A stretch of DNA of 64,000 bases from Thereva unica. Lineage: Eukaryota; Arthropoda; Insecta; Diptera; Therevidae. The DNA is taken from NCBI GenBank assembly GCA_949987705.1, contig OX465281.1:102199248-102263247 (forward strand), written 5' to 3'. Both the position numbers and the translations under genes were made by a program. How positions within the stretch are numbered: the stretch's first letter is position 1; each line of letters begins with the position of its first letter. Shown here one piece after another: positions 10,956 to 20,689 of the stretch. The notes under the pieces are model-generated. The model was not told where the DNA came from and searched no databases. It saw nothing but the letters and a program-made list of their open reading frames with translations.

Positions 10956-11145
10956 AGCCGCAGCTTCTGATTTTGTTCTCAAATGCGCAAAGGGCTTTCA
11001 CATAAACAAAAAAGTTTATTTCGGAAACTAACCATATATAGCGGAGCATAAAACCCTGCGATATTAGCGCCCCCAGCTCGTGGTGCCGTAACCTGAAGTT
11101 AATTTGACTCGCGTTTGTCCATATCTACTTAGTATATAATCAATG

Positions 11146-11330
11146 TGGTATGTTCTTTTCTTTTCGTCGTTCGTTTCCGTCGAAGCTTGAAATTGTCTTC
11201 ACTTATCGCGCGTTCCAATTTTAGTTTAGTACATAAATCATTAGTTCAGACAACAACCACAGTCGTTAACGACAATCGTTGATTCAGCTTTTTAACGGAC
11301 AGATGGCGCATAAATCATCCCAAATTAAAA
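11146..11330 (-). repeat. LTR relic related to the gypsy LTR at 62 kb
   Basis: The segment is collinear with 62061-62213. Shared blocks include TGGTATGTTCTTTT, TTGTCTTC(A/G)CTTATCG, GTTCAGACAACAACCA, CGTTGATTCA and CAGATGGCGCATAA. It represents the 5' portion of that LTR on the minus strand, and no internal region is attached. It is an old solo or truncated LTR. Confidence 0.6.
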
Positions 11331-11886
11331 GATTATTCAGGGTTGAAATTCACTTTTTTACAAGTTTTTGAAGTAAAACTTCTTTAGGGACGTTTGCTTA
11401 AAAAAATTTACATGATAGTGGATCAATTTCATTCGCATAACGCTCTCACACATGAAAAAACGTCAGAACTTTCGTATAACGATGGGAAATGGGGCGGACG
11501 AAGAGACAAGAGACGAAGAAACTCGGGGCTGTGTGCGCAACAGTTAAAATACACTCTGCCTTACTGCATAAATTTCCTGGCATGTTAGCTACGTTGTCGC
11601 CCAGACTTTGCTTTATCTCATTATAGGAATACAAATTCACCATTATGTAGAGGTGAATTATTTGAGATTTTTCTTATGGTTTGATCACTGGCCAGGCTTA
11701 TGCCGCGGACACTTTGGAGTTGACTGACATGTTGGAAGCGGCATATACGACAAGAAATTTCGGCGCAGACTGAGCAAGTGGATCTGCTTTTTGGCGTGGC
11801 CAAACATGTAGCACTGCCGGGAAGGTTACGGTATAAACACTTGAGCCTTTCTTAAAATGCCAAACGATGTAAACAAATATGAAAAA
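11331..11886. other. unassigned sequence
   Basis: Short frames on both strands have no recognisable motif. No terminal repeats seen. Confidence 0.35.
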
Positions 11887-12285
11887 AATAAATGGTTAAA
11901 AAAATTTTTTAAAAAAAATTCTTTTCATTAACTAAAAAATGTACTGAAAAGTAAAAAATAAAAAATATTTTAAAGAAAGCGTGAAATTTCAATTTTAATG
12001 AAAAAGTTAATTAAAAGAATGGCGCATTTTTCATCAAAAATTGAAAATATAACTGTAAATCGCGTGAGATTTACAATAACCCTCAATTTTTTGCTTTGTT
12101 AATTTCAAATTCTAACAAAATTTTTTGATGAAAAATGCGCTATTCTTTTAATTAACTTTTTCATTAAAATTGAAATTTCACGCTTTCTTTAAAATATTTT
12201 TTATTTTTTACTTTTCAGTACATTTTTTAGTTAATGAAAAGAATTTTTTTTAAAAAAATTTTTTAACCATTTATTTTATTTTCTA
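11887..12285. repeat. palindrome H1 of satellite element copy 1
   Basis: The left arm (11887-12040) begins AAATAAATGGTTAAAAAAAT and the right arm ends with its reverse complement near 12285. Arms are about 150 bases and nearly identical, enclosing a ~90 base asymmetric loop. Here the loop reads TTGAAAATATAACTG first. Confidence 0.85.
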
Positions 12286-12290
12286 CTTTT

Positions 12291-12840
12291 TAGTTTATTA
12301 TATGTATTCCGCCATTTTATGATGGCAATTCTATTAGATTTAAAATTACGTCACACAGTTTACTGTATTCATTTGATACCCATGTCGTGGGCTCGGTGGA
12401 ACATAATTGCAAAAACGGCCGCCATCTCGGAACCGTCTTCTTGATTTTTTTACAAAAAGGTCAGATTTCATTTAGTACTTATACATGATGAGTTGAACTC
12501 AAGTTGAACCCAAGTCTAACTACATGTAAACGGGAGTCGAGTTGGGTTAAAGTTGACTGAACTCGACTCAGCTCTGCTACCTGGGTTTAGTTGAAATTAT
12601 GCATACGGACATGAGTTCAGTATTTGAGTAGTTGAATTTAGTTGACAGCAGCATCTCTGTGTTTGTTTGTGATTTTTTGTAACGTGTATTGCTTCTTTAT
12701 TATCAACTCACCCTTAACTCAACTATTCATCTCATCATTCATACACATTAACCATCCGAACTACGAGTGTGTGCAAAATTGGTAGTTGATCGGTTATATT
12801 TTCTACTTTTTAGTCTATTATAAGCTTTCCGCAATTTAGT
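12291..12840 (+). repeat. head unit: diverged monomer with internal insertion
   Basis: It starts as a diverged version of the 269 bp monomer (shared TTCATTTGATACCCATGTC, CGGAACCGTCTTCTTGA and CAGATT-CATTT). It then carries about 300 bases absent from other monomers, rich in GAGTTGAACTCAAGTTGAAC-type motifs, before resuming TGTGCAAAATTGG and the junction to the regular array. The same unit occurs in all five element copies. Confidence 0.7.
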
Positions 12841-13545
12841 GTTGGCCGCCATTTTGAATTTGGAATGACGTTACATAGCTTATTGTGTTCTACCTGTCAT
12901 ATCCTTTCATTTGATACCCATGTCAGAGGGCCGCGGAGCACAATTTCAAAAATTGGGCGCCATTTTGGAACCGCTATCTTGATATTTTTACAAAATGGCC
13001 AGATTGCATTGTCATCTAAACTAAACGTGTATGCAAAATTTCAGCTCTATCCGAAACCGGGAAGTGGGTCAAATTTAACTTCCAAGATTTGACGACAAAC
13101 AGTGTAAGTGTTGGCCGCCATTTTGAATTTGGAATGACGCCACATAGCTTATTGTGTTCTACCTGTCATATCCTTTCATTTGATACCCATGTCAGAGGGC
13201 CGAGGAGCACAATTTCAAAAATCGGGCGCCATTTTGGAACCGCCATCTTGATATTTTTACAAAATGGCCAGATTGCATTGTCATCCAAACTAAACGTGTA
13301 TGCAAAATTTCAGCTCTATCCGAAACCGGGAAGTGGGTCAAATTTAACTTCCAAGATTTGACGACAAACAGTGTAAGTTAAATAAATCGGGCGCCATTTT
13401 GGAACCGCCATCTTGATATTTTTACAAAATGGCCAGATTGCATTGTCATCCAAACTAAACGTGTATGAAAAATTTCAGCTCTATTCGAAACCGGGAAGTG
13501 GGTCAAATTTAACTTCCAAGATTTGACGACAAACAGTGTAAGTTA
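12841..13545 (+). repeat. 269 bp satellite array, copy 1
   Basis: Two full 269 bp monomers are followed by a partial one that lacks the first ~100 bases. Each full monomer contains GCCGCCATTTTG, GGGCGCCATTTTGG, CCGCCATCTTGAT and ACAAAATGGCC, that is, four YY1/Pho-like cores. The ~90-codon frames in the monomers are by-products of the repetition. Confidence 0.85.
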
Positions 13546-13562
13546 AATAAAAGAATTTAAAA

Positions 13563-13950
13563 AAAAATAAATGGTTAAAAAAAATTTTTAAAAAAAATTC
13601 TTTTAATTTACTAAAAAATGTACTGAAAAGTCAAAAATAAAAAATATTTTAAAGAAAGCGTGAAATTTCAATTTTAATGAAAAATTTAATTAAAAGAATG
13701 GCGCATTTTTCATCAAAAAATTTTGTTAGAATTTGAAATTAACAAAGCAAAAAATTGAGGGTTATTGTAAATCTCACGCGATTTACAGTTATATTTTCAA
13801 TTTTTGATGAAAAATGCGCCATTCTTTTAATTAAATTTTTCATTAAAATTGAAATTTCACGCTTTCTTTAAAATATTTTTTATTTTTGACTTTTCAGTAC
13901 ATTTTTTAGTAAATTAAAAGAATTTTTTTTAAAAATTTTTTTTAACCATT
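13563..13950. repeat. palindrome H2 with inverted loop
   Basis: The arms are as in H1, but the loop (13711-13805) reads TTTTGTTAGAATTTG first, the reverse complement of the H1 loop. Arm variants unique to this copy (TTAATTTACT, GTCAAAAAT, AAAATTTAATT) appear in both arms. Confidence 0.85.
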
Positions 13951-14529
13951 TATTTTATTTTCTACTTTTTAGTTTATTATATGTATTCCGCCATTTTATG
14001 ATGGCAATTCTATTAGGTTTAAAATTACGTCACACAGTTTACTGTATTCATTTGATACCCATGTCGTGGGCTCGGTGCAACATAATTGCAAAAACGGCCG
14101 CCATCTCGGAACCGTCTTCTTGATAGTTTAATTACAAAATTACAAAAAGGTCAGATTGCATTTAGTACTTATACATGATGAGTTGAACTCAAGTTGAACT
14201 CAAGTCTAACTACATGTAAACGGGAGTCGAGTTGGGTTAAGGTTGACTGAACTCGACTCAGCTCTGCTACCTGGGTTTAGTTGAAATTATGCATACGGAC
14301 ATGAGTTCAGTATTTGAGTAGTTGAATTTAGTTGACAGCAGCATCTCTGTGTTTGTTTGTGATTTTTTGTAACGTGTATTGCTTCTTTATTATCAACTCA
14401 CCCTTAACTCAACTATTCATCTCATCATTCATACACATTAACCACCCGAACTACGAGTGTGTGCAAAATTGGAAGTTGATCGGTTATATTTTCTACTTTT
14501 TAGTCTATTATAAGCTTTCCGCAATTTAG

Positions 14530-15664
14530 TGTTGGCCGCCATTTTAAATTTGGAATGACGCCACATAGCTTATTGTGTTCTACCTGTCATATCCTTTCAT
14601 TTGATACCCATGTCAGAGGGCCGCGGAGCACAATTTCAAAAATTGGGCGCCATTTTGGAACCGCCATCTTGATATTTTTACACAATGGCCAGATTGCATT
14701 GTCATCCAAACTAAACGTGTATGCAAAATTTCAGCTCTATCCGAAACCGGGAAGTGGGTCAAATTTAACTTCCAAGATTTGACGACAAACAGTGTAAGTG
14801 TTGGCCGCCATTTCGAATTTGGAATGACGCCACATAGCTTATTGTGTTCTACCTGTCATATCCTTTCATTTGATACCCATGTCAGAGGGCCGCGGAGCAC
14901 ATTTTCAAAAATCGGGCGCCATTTTGGAACCGCCATCTTGATATTTTTACAAAATGGCCAGATTGCATTGTCATCCAAACTAAACGTGTATGCAAAATTT
15001 CAGCTCTATCCGAAACCGGGAAGTGGGTCAAATTTAACTTCCAAGATTTGACGACAAACAGTGTAAGTGTTGGCCGCCATTTTGAATTTGGAATGACGCC
15101 ACATAGCTTATTGTGTTCTACCTGTCATATCCTTTCATTTGATACCCATTTCAAAGGGCCGCGGAGCACAATTTCAAAAATCGGGCGCCATTTTGGAACC
15201 GCCATCTTGATATTTTTACAAAATGGCCAGATTGCATTGTTATCCAAACTAACCGTGTATGCAAAATTTCAGCTCTATCCGAAACCGGGAAGTGGGTCAA
15301 ATTTAACTTCCAAGATTTGACGACAAACAGTGTAAGTAAAATAAAAGCGGGCGCCATTTTGGAACCGCTATCTTGATATTTTTACAAAATGGCCAGATTG
15401 CATTGTCATCCAAACTAAACGTGTATGCAAAATTTCAGCTCTATCCGAAACCGGGAAGTGGGTCAAATTTAACTTCCAAGATTTGACGACAAACAGTGTA
15501 AGTAAAATAAAAGCGGGCGCCATTTTGGAACCGCTATCTTGATATTTTTACAAAATGGCCAGATTGCATTGTCATCCAAACTAAACGTGTATGCAAAATT
15601 TCAGCTCTATCCGAAACCGGGAAGTGGGTCAAATTTAACTTCCAAGATTTGACGACAAACAGTG
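14530..15664 (+). repeat. 269 bp satellite array, copy 2
   Basis: Three full monomers (period 269) are followed by two ~165 bp monomers that lack the first ~100 bases. Each truncated monomer is preceded by GTAAGTAAAATAAAAG, which resembles the end of the element itself. Confidence 0.85.
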
Positions 15665-15687
15665 CAAGTTAAATAAAAGAATTTAAT

Positions 15688-16084
15688 GAAAGAAGAAATG
15701 AACAATACATCTTTCTTACGTTTATTTTGTTTATGTCTCCAATATAAAATACTTTTTGCACTCTTCAATTGATAAAACCGAAGCTGTTAAAAGCGTATTT
15801 GGTTTGGGTGCTTAGAATACCAAAAGGGAGTGGTGAAATAAATGTGTGAGGTGCTCTTGTTTTAAATTGGCACCCACTTCCCCTTTGGTGAGATGTGCTG
15901 AACTTTTCCCCTTTTTATATTACAATTTTTTTAACTTGCACAAATCGACGAATCGTTTATGTCAAAACATTACACTGTTGTAAAAATCGTTCCCGATATG
16001 TTTTTTGGGTCGCTGATAACGAAAATCGGGGTCCCACAGTCTTAAAATATGCATGTCACTTTTAAATAAGCTTAAAAACTCCCT
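15688..16084. other. unique spacer between inverted element copies 2 and 3
   Basis: About 400 bases of single-copy-looking sequence separate two element copies in opposite orientation, so 13563-18297 forms a very large inverted repeat. No gene recognised. Confidence 0.5.
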
Positions 16085-18297
16085 TTTTAAATTCTTTTAT
16101 TTAACTTGCACTGTTTGTCGTCAAATCTTGGAAGTTAAATTTGACCCACTTCCCGGTTTCGGATAGAGCTGAAATTTTGCATACACGTTTAGTTTGGATG
16201 ACAATGCAATCTGGCCATTTTGTAAAAATATCAAGATAGCGGTTCCAAAATGGCGCCCGCTTTTATTTTACTCACACTGTTTGACGTCACTGTTTGTTAA
16301 ATTTGACCCACTTCCCGGTTTCGGATAGAGCTGAAATATTGCATACACGTTTAGTTTGGATAACAATGCAATCTGGCCATTTTGTAAAAATATCAAGATG
16401 GCGGTTCCAAAATGGCGCCCGATTTATGACATTGTGCTCCGCGGCCCTTTGAAATGGGTATCAAATGAAAGGATATGACAGGTAGAACACAATAAGCTAT
16501 GTGGCGTCATTCCAAATTCAAAATGGCGGACAACACTTACACTGTTTGTCGTCAAATCTTGGAAGTTAAATTTGACCCACTTCCCGGTTTCGGATAGAGC
16601 TGAAATTTTGCATACACGTTTAGTTTGGATGACAATGCAATCTGGCCATTTTGTAAAAATATCATGATGGCGGTTCCAAAATGGCGCCCGATTTTTGAAA
16701 TTGTGCTCCGCGGCCCTCTGACATGGGTATCAAATGAAAGGATATGACAGGTAGAACACAATAAGCTATGTGGCGTCATTCCAAATTCAAAATGGCGGCC
16801 AACACTTGCACTGTTTGTCGTCAAATCTTGGAAGTTAAATTTGACCCACTTCCCGGTTTCGGATAGAGCTGAAATTTTGCATACACGTTTAGTTTGGGTG
16901 ACAATGCAATCTGGCCATTTTGTAAAAATATCAAGATGACGGTTCCAAAATGGCGCCCGATTTTTGAAATTGTGCTTCGCGGCCCTCTGACATGGGTATT
17001 AAATGGAAGGATATGACAGGTAGAACACAATAAGCTATGTGGCGTCATTCCAAATTCAAAATGGCGGCCAACACTTACACTGTTTGTCGTCAAATCTTGG
17101 AAGTTAAATTTGACCCACTTCCCGATTTCGGATAGAGCTGAAATTTTGCATACACGTTTAGTTTGGATGACAATGCAATCTGGCCATTTTGTAAAAATAT
17201 CAAGATGGCGGATCCAAAATGGCGCCCGATTTTTAAAATTGTGCTCCGCGTCCCTCTGACATGGGTATCAAATGAAAGGATATGACAGGTAGGACACAAT
17301 AAGCTATGTGGCGTCATTCCAAATTCAAAATGGCGGCCAACACTAAATTGCGGAAAGCTTATAATAGACTAAAAAGTAGAAAATATAACCGATCAACTTC
17401 CAATTTTGCACACACTCGTAGTTCGGGTGGTTAATGTGTATGAATGATGAGATGAATAGTTGAGTTAAGGGTGAGTTGATAATAAAGAAGCAATACACGT
17501 TACAAAAAATCACAAACAAACACAGAGATGCTGCTGTCAACTAAATTCAACTACTCAAATACTGAACTCATGTCCGTATGCATAATTTCAACTAAACCCA
17601 GGTAGCAGAGCTGAGTCGAGTTCAGTCAACCTTAACCCAAGTCGACTCCCGTTTACATGTAGTTAGACTTGGGTTCAACTTGAGTTCAACTCATCATGTA
17701 TAAGTACTAAATGCAATCTGACCTTTTTGTAAAAAAATCAAGAAGACGGTTCCGAGATGGCGGCCGTTTTTGCAATTATGTTCCACCGAGCCCACGACAT
17801 GGGTATCAAATGAATACAGTAAACTGTGTGACGTAATTTTAAATCTAATAGAATTGCCATCATAAAATGGCGGAATACATATAATAAACTAAAAAGTAGA
17901 AAATAAAATAAATGGTTAAAAAAATTTTTTAAAAAAAATTCTTTTCATTAACTAAAAAATGTACTGAAAAGTAAAAAATAAAAAATATTTTAAAGAAAGC
18001 GTGAAATTTCAATTTTAATGAAAAAGTTAATTAAAAGAATGGCGCATTTTTCATCAAAAAATTTTGTTAGAATTTGAAATTAACAAAGCAAAAAATTGAG
18101 GGTTATTGTAAATCTCACGCGATTTACAGTTATATTTTCAATTTTTGATGAAAAATGCGCCATTCTTTTAATTAACTTTTTCATTAAAATTGAAATTTCA
18201 CGCTTTCTTTAAAATATTTTTTATTTTTTACTTTTCAGTACATTTTTTAGTTAATGTAAAGAATTTTTTTTAAAAAATTTTTTTAACCATTTATTTT
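16085..18297 (-). mobile_element. satellite-bearing palindromic element, copy 3
   Basis: Minus orientation: the terminus TTAAATTCTTTTATTTAAC lies at the left, followed by one partial and four near-full monomers (16109-17343), the head unit (17345-17900) and the palindrome H3 (17907-18295). It is nearly the same as copy 4 at 20690-22899, including the order of variant monomers. One monomer near 16275-16310 has a small deletion that copy 4 lacks. Confidence 0.75.
17907..18295. repeat. palindrome H3
   Basis: Same arms as H1. In element orientation the loop has the same direction as in H1. Confidence 0.8.
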
Positions 18298-18863
18298 TTT
18301 TAAGGATTTTCGCGATAATTTTAATTATAATCAAACACAATCCAATAAAATACATCTTTTGCAATATTTATATATTCAAAAGTGGTTGATTTATAACAAA
18401 GCAAATTTTGTGATAAGGGATAATAGTAAAGGGCTGAAACTATCCCTACATCGTCTGAAAATATAAAGGTTTGAAAAAAATGTTTTTTCAACTTTATGCT
18501 TCGAATTCGGTTTAATCAGCCAAAATAAATTATTTTCAACTACGCATAGAAAGAAGAATTTGAAAAAAGGTTGATTGCATATCTTTTTGCTCCCTTTAAA
18601 ATTAAGTGGCTCCCTAAAGCCAAAACGATTGTATGGGACGAAGTAATCAGGTAATTGGCTAGGTGGCCGTAAAGGGTGCCAATACCATACTCAAGTAGAC
18701 TGGCTCCCGTTCGCGTAGGTAAAGCGGCTCGCGTAGATAAAGCTTCATTGTATGTGGTTGGCGGACTGCTTGGTAAAACAATACTTGGGTTTGAAATAGT
18801 CTATGCCGATGCGGATGCAATTATTAATGATCATGAATGTAGCGGGAGCGGAGCATGCATACA
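18298..18863. other. unassigned sequence
   Basis: AT-rich in its first 250 bases, then mixed composition with short frames that have no motif. Nothing identified. Confidence 0.35.
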
Positions 18864-19188
18864 GCTGGTGACATATCCAAGCGTACATGCGTTCAATTCG
18901 TTGACAAATAATATAGAAGTGTGTGTATTCAAATGCGACCTGACGGAGTGTTCCATGAATGGAATGCATGCCACGCAAAGGTCGGACTACTTTTAACTTT
19001 TTCTGTAATGCCGCATTCGAAATAGCACACACAAGTATGCACAACAAACACATGCACCTTGCATGCACTCGTTACTTCGATTTTCGGGCTATGTGTGAAA
19101 GCCGGTATGGAAAAAAAACCATGCAATTTTGTGAACCTCTGAATGCAATGCATGTACGCTTGCATATGTCACCAGTTTACTTCCATGA
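18864..19188. mobile_element. MITE with ~35 bp inverted ends, copy 1
   Basis: It begins CTGGTGACATATCCAAGCGT and ends with the reverse complement of CTGGTGACATATGCAAGCGT (19142-19186). A second copy in inverted orientation lies at 19535-19853, and the interiors align over about 200 bases (shared ATAGAAGTGTGTGTATT and TTCCATGAATGGAATGCATG). No coding sequence. Confidence 0.65.
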
Positions 19189-19235
19189 GGCGAATGTTTA
19201 GATTTTCGTGCCTGTGGCGGTAGTATCCATGCCTG

Positions 19236-20189
19236 TGACGGAATATTCGTATTCGGTATATTCGGCCTATTTTTTAATGTTCGTATTCGGCCGAATATTC
19301 GGCTATTTAGCCGAATAATTACCGAATATTTAAATAGTTTTATTTTAAGAGTTACATACATATGTTAAAGAGGCTTTATTCTGGAACCGTACATAGGTAG
19401 TATTTCTGAAAGAAACAAACACTTATTAGTGTAACCATATTTATTCACAAGATCAAAAATTTAAAAAATGAGAATCCACACACGAAACCAGACCGATTTG
19501 AAACTAGTTTGCCAGTACGACAGTAATAGTAAGACTACTCTTGCCGGTCGGAAGCAATATCAAGCTTGTACTTGCGTTGCATTCAGCGGTTCCATGATAT
19601 GCGGCGAGTTTCCAACATGTAATTTTGTAGTTGCATTCCGTCCCGACATAACCCAAAAATCTAAGTAACGAGTGTATGATTGTGTGTGAATGCGTCAATA
19701 TAGGAAAAGTTGAAAGTAGACCGACATTTGCGTTGCATGCATTCCATTCATGGAATTTTCCGTCAAGTCGCATTTAAATACACACACTTCTATATTGTCT
19801 GTCACCGAATGCAACACTTGTACGCTTGGAAATGTGACCAGTTTTAGTTGCGTGGTTGCATTTGTACGTGTCCAAGTTTATCCAACAAAATCTTCTTCGT
19901 GAGCACAGAACACCTATTGATGAAAAATCAGTTGCGCTTGTGTGGGGACAAAGGTTTCATTTTGGTTGCAAACTGCTTGTGAGCGTGATAATGGCGGATT
20001 GAGTGAGCGAGCCGAACTAAAGCGAAGTGCAGAAGGGGTGGGTGAACGCTGCTACTCGCAGAACGTTTCGCCGACCTATATGAACTGCGCAAAGATGAAC
20101 CGAATAATTCGGCCGAATGTTCGGTTCGGTACATTTCTGACCGAATATTCGGCCGAATATTCGTATTCAATATTCGGCGCATCTCTAAT
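19236..20189. mobile_element. hAT-like element with CGAATATTCGG-rich ends
   Basis: Both ends are dense in CGAATATTCGGCCGAATATT-type palindromes (19243-19330 and 20100-20189), in inverted relation, and the right end is GCGCATCTCT. This end type is common in hAT non-autonomous elements. No transposase remains. A second MITE (19535-19853) is nested inside. The exact left boundary is uncertain. Confidence 0.45.
19535..19853. mobile_element. MITE with ~35 bp inverted ends, copy 2
   Basis: Reverse-oriented relative of 18864-19188, nested in the AATATTCGG element. Its right end, TACGCTTGGAAATGTGACCAG, matches the left end of copy 1, and the left end is more diverged. The similarity spans most of the length. 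Confidence 0.55.
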
Positions 20190-20487
20190 AACTACATAGT
20201 TATTTTAGCAATGACGTTGACTCTGTGTTGTGCGCCCCAACCACTCCCTCACACTAATCTCTACCATATTCTCGGAGTAGGGCGCGACTTTTTTGCTGTT
20301 GCACCCAGAGCGGAGGAGTGAGGGGCGGTCTGATAGAAAAACAATTACCCTTAATGCATTTCAAAAATACTTTCAAAATCAGAGCTGTTCTTCGTTGATT
20401 GATTCGACTATCTACTCTTTAGAAATATTAAGTGGGGTTTTAAACGAAAATTCTGAGTTTTTTATTGTTTTCTATTATTGAAAGCTA
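20190..20487. other. unassigned spacer
   Basis: No gene or repeat recognised; it ends at the TA target site of the Tc1-like element. Confidence 0.4.
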
Positions 20488-20689
20488 CTGTCAGAGTCAA
20501 AAGTGAGTTTACACCCGAAATTTTGTTCTTTCGTATCGGATTTCTAGGAATTCGATGGACATGGAAAAACAAAAAATAACTCAGATTATTAAACATGTAT
20601 TTACGTAACCTTAGCAAAAAAAAAAAAATACTTCAAAAAGTTTAAATAACACAAAATGAGTTCATAAATTATAAAAATAGTTCATTTTT

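Larger units (their letters stand above)
11887..13557 (+). mobile_element. satellite-bearing palindromic element, copy 1
   Basis: The copy has three parts in order: a ~400 bp palindrome (11887-12285), a ~550 bp head unit (12291-12840) and a tandem array of 269 bp monomers (two full, one partial). It ends with TAAGTTAAATAAAAGAATTT. No transposase, RT or helicase frame is present, so it is non-autonomous. The same layout recurs four more times in the window, showing that it moves as a unit. I cannot place it in a known superfamily; Helentron-like elements also carry internal satellites, but no Helitron end was identified. Confidence 0.75.
13563..15687 (+). mobile_element. satellite-bearing palindromic element, copy 2
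   Basis: This copy lies head-to-tail behind copy 1, almost without spacer. Order: palindrome (13563-13950), head unit (13961-14528), three full 269 bp monomers (14530-15335) and two ~165 bp truncated monomers (to 15664), then the terminus TTAAATAAAAGAATTTA. Its palindrome differs from copy 1 at several positions, and both arms carry the same changes. Its central loop is in the opposite orientation. Confidence 0.75.

Noticed and set aside
12865..15320. Repeated 75-90 codon frames in the satellite monomers, overlapping by a few bases
   Set aside because: They recur because the DNA repeats with period 269; starts are mostly non-ATG, the monomers are conserved at all codon positions and in non-coding parts alike, and there is no known domain.
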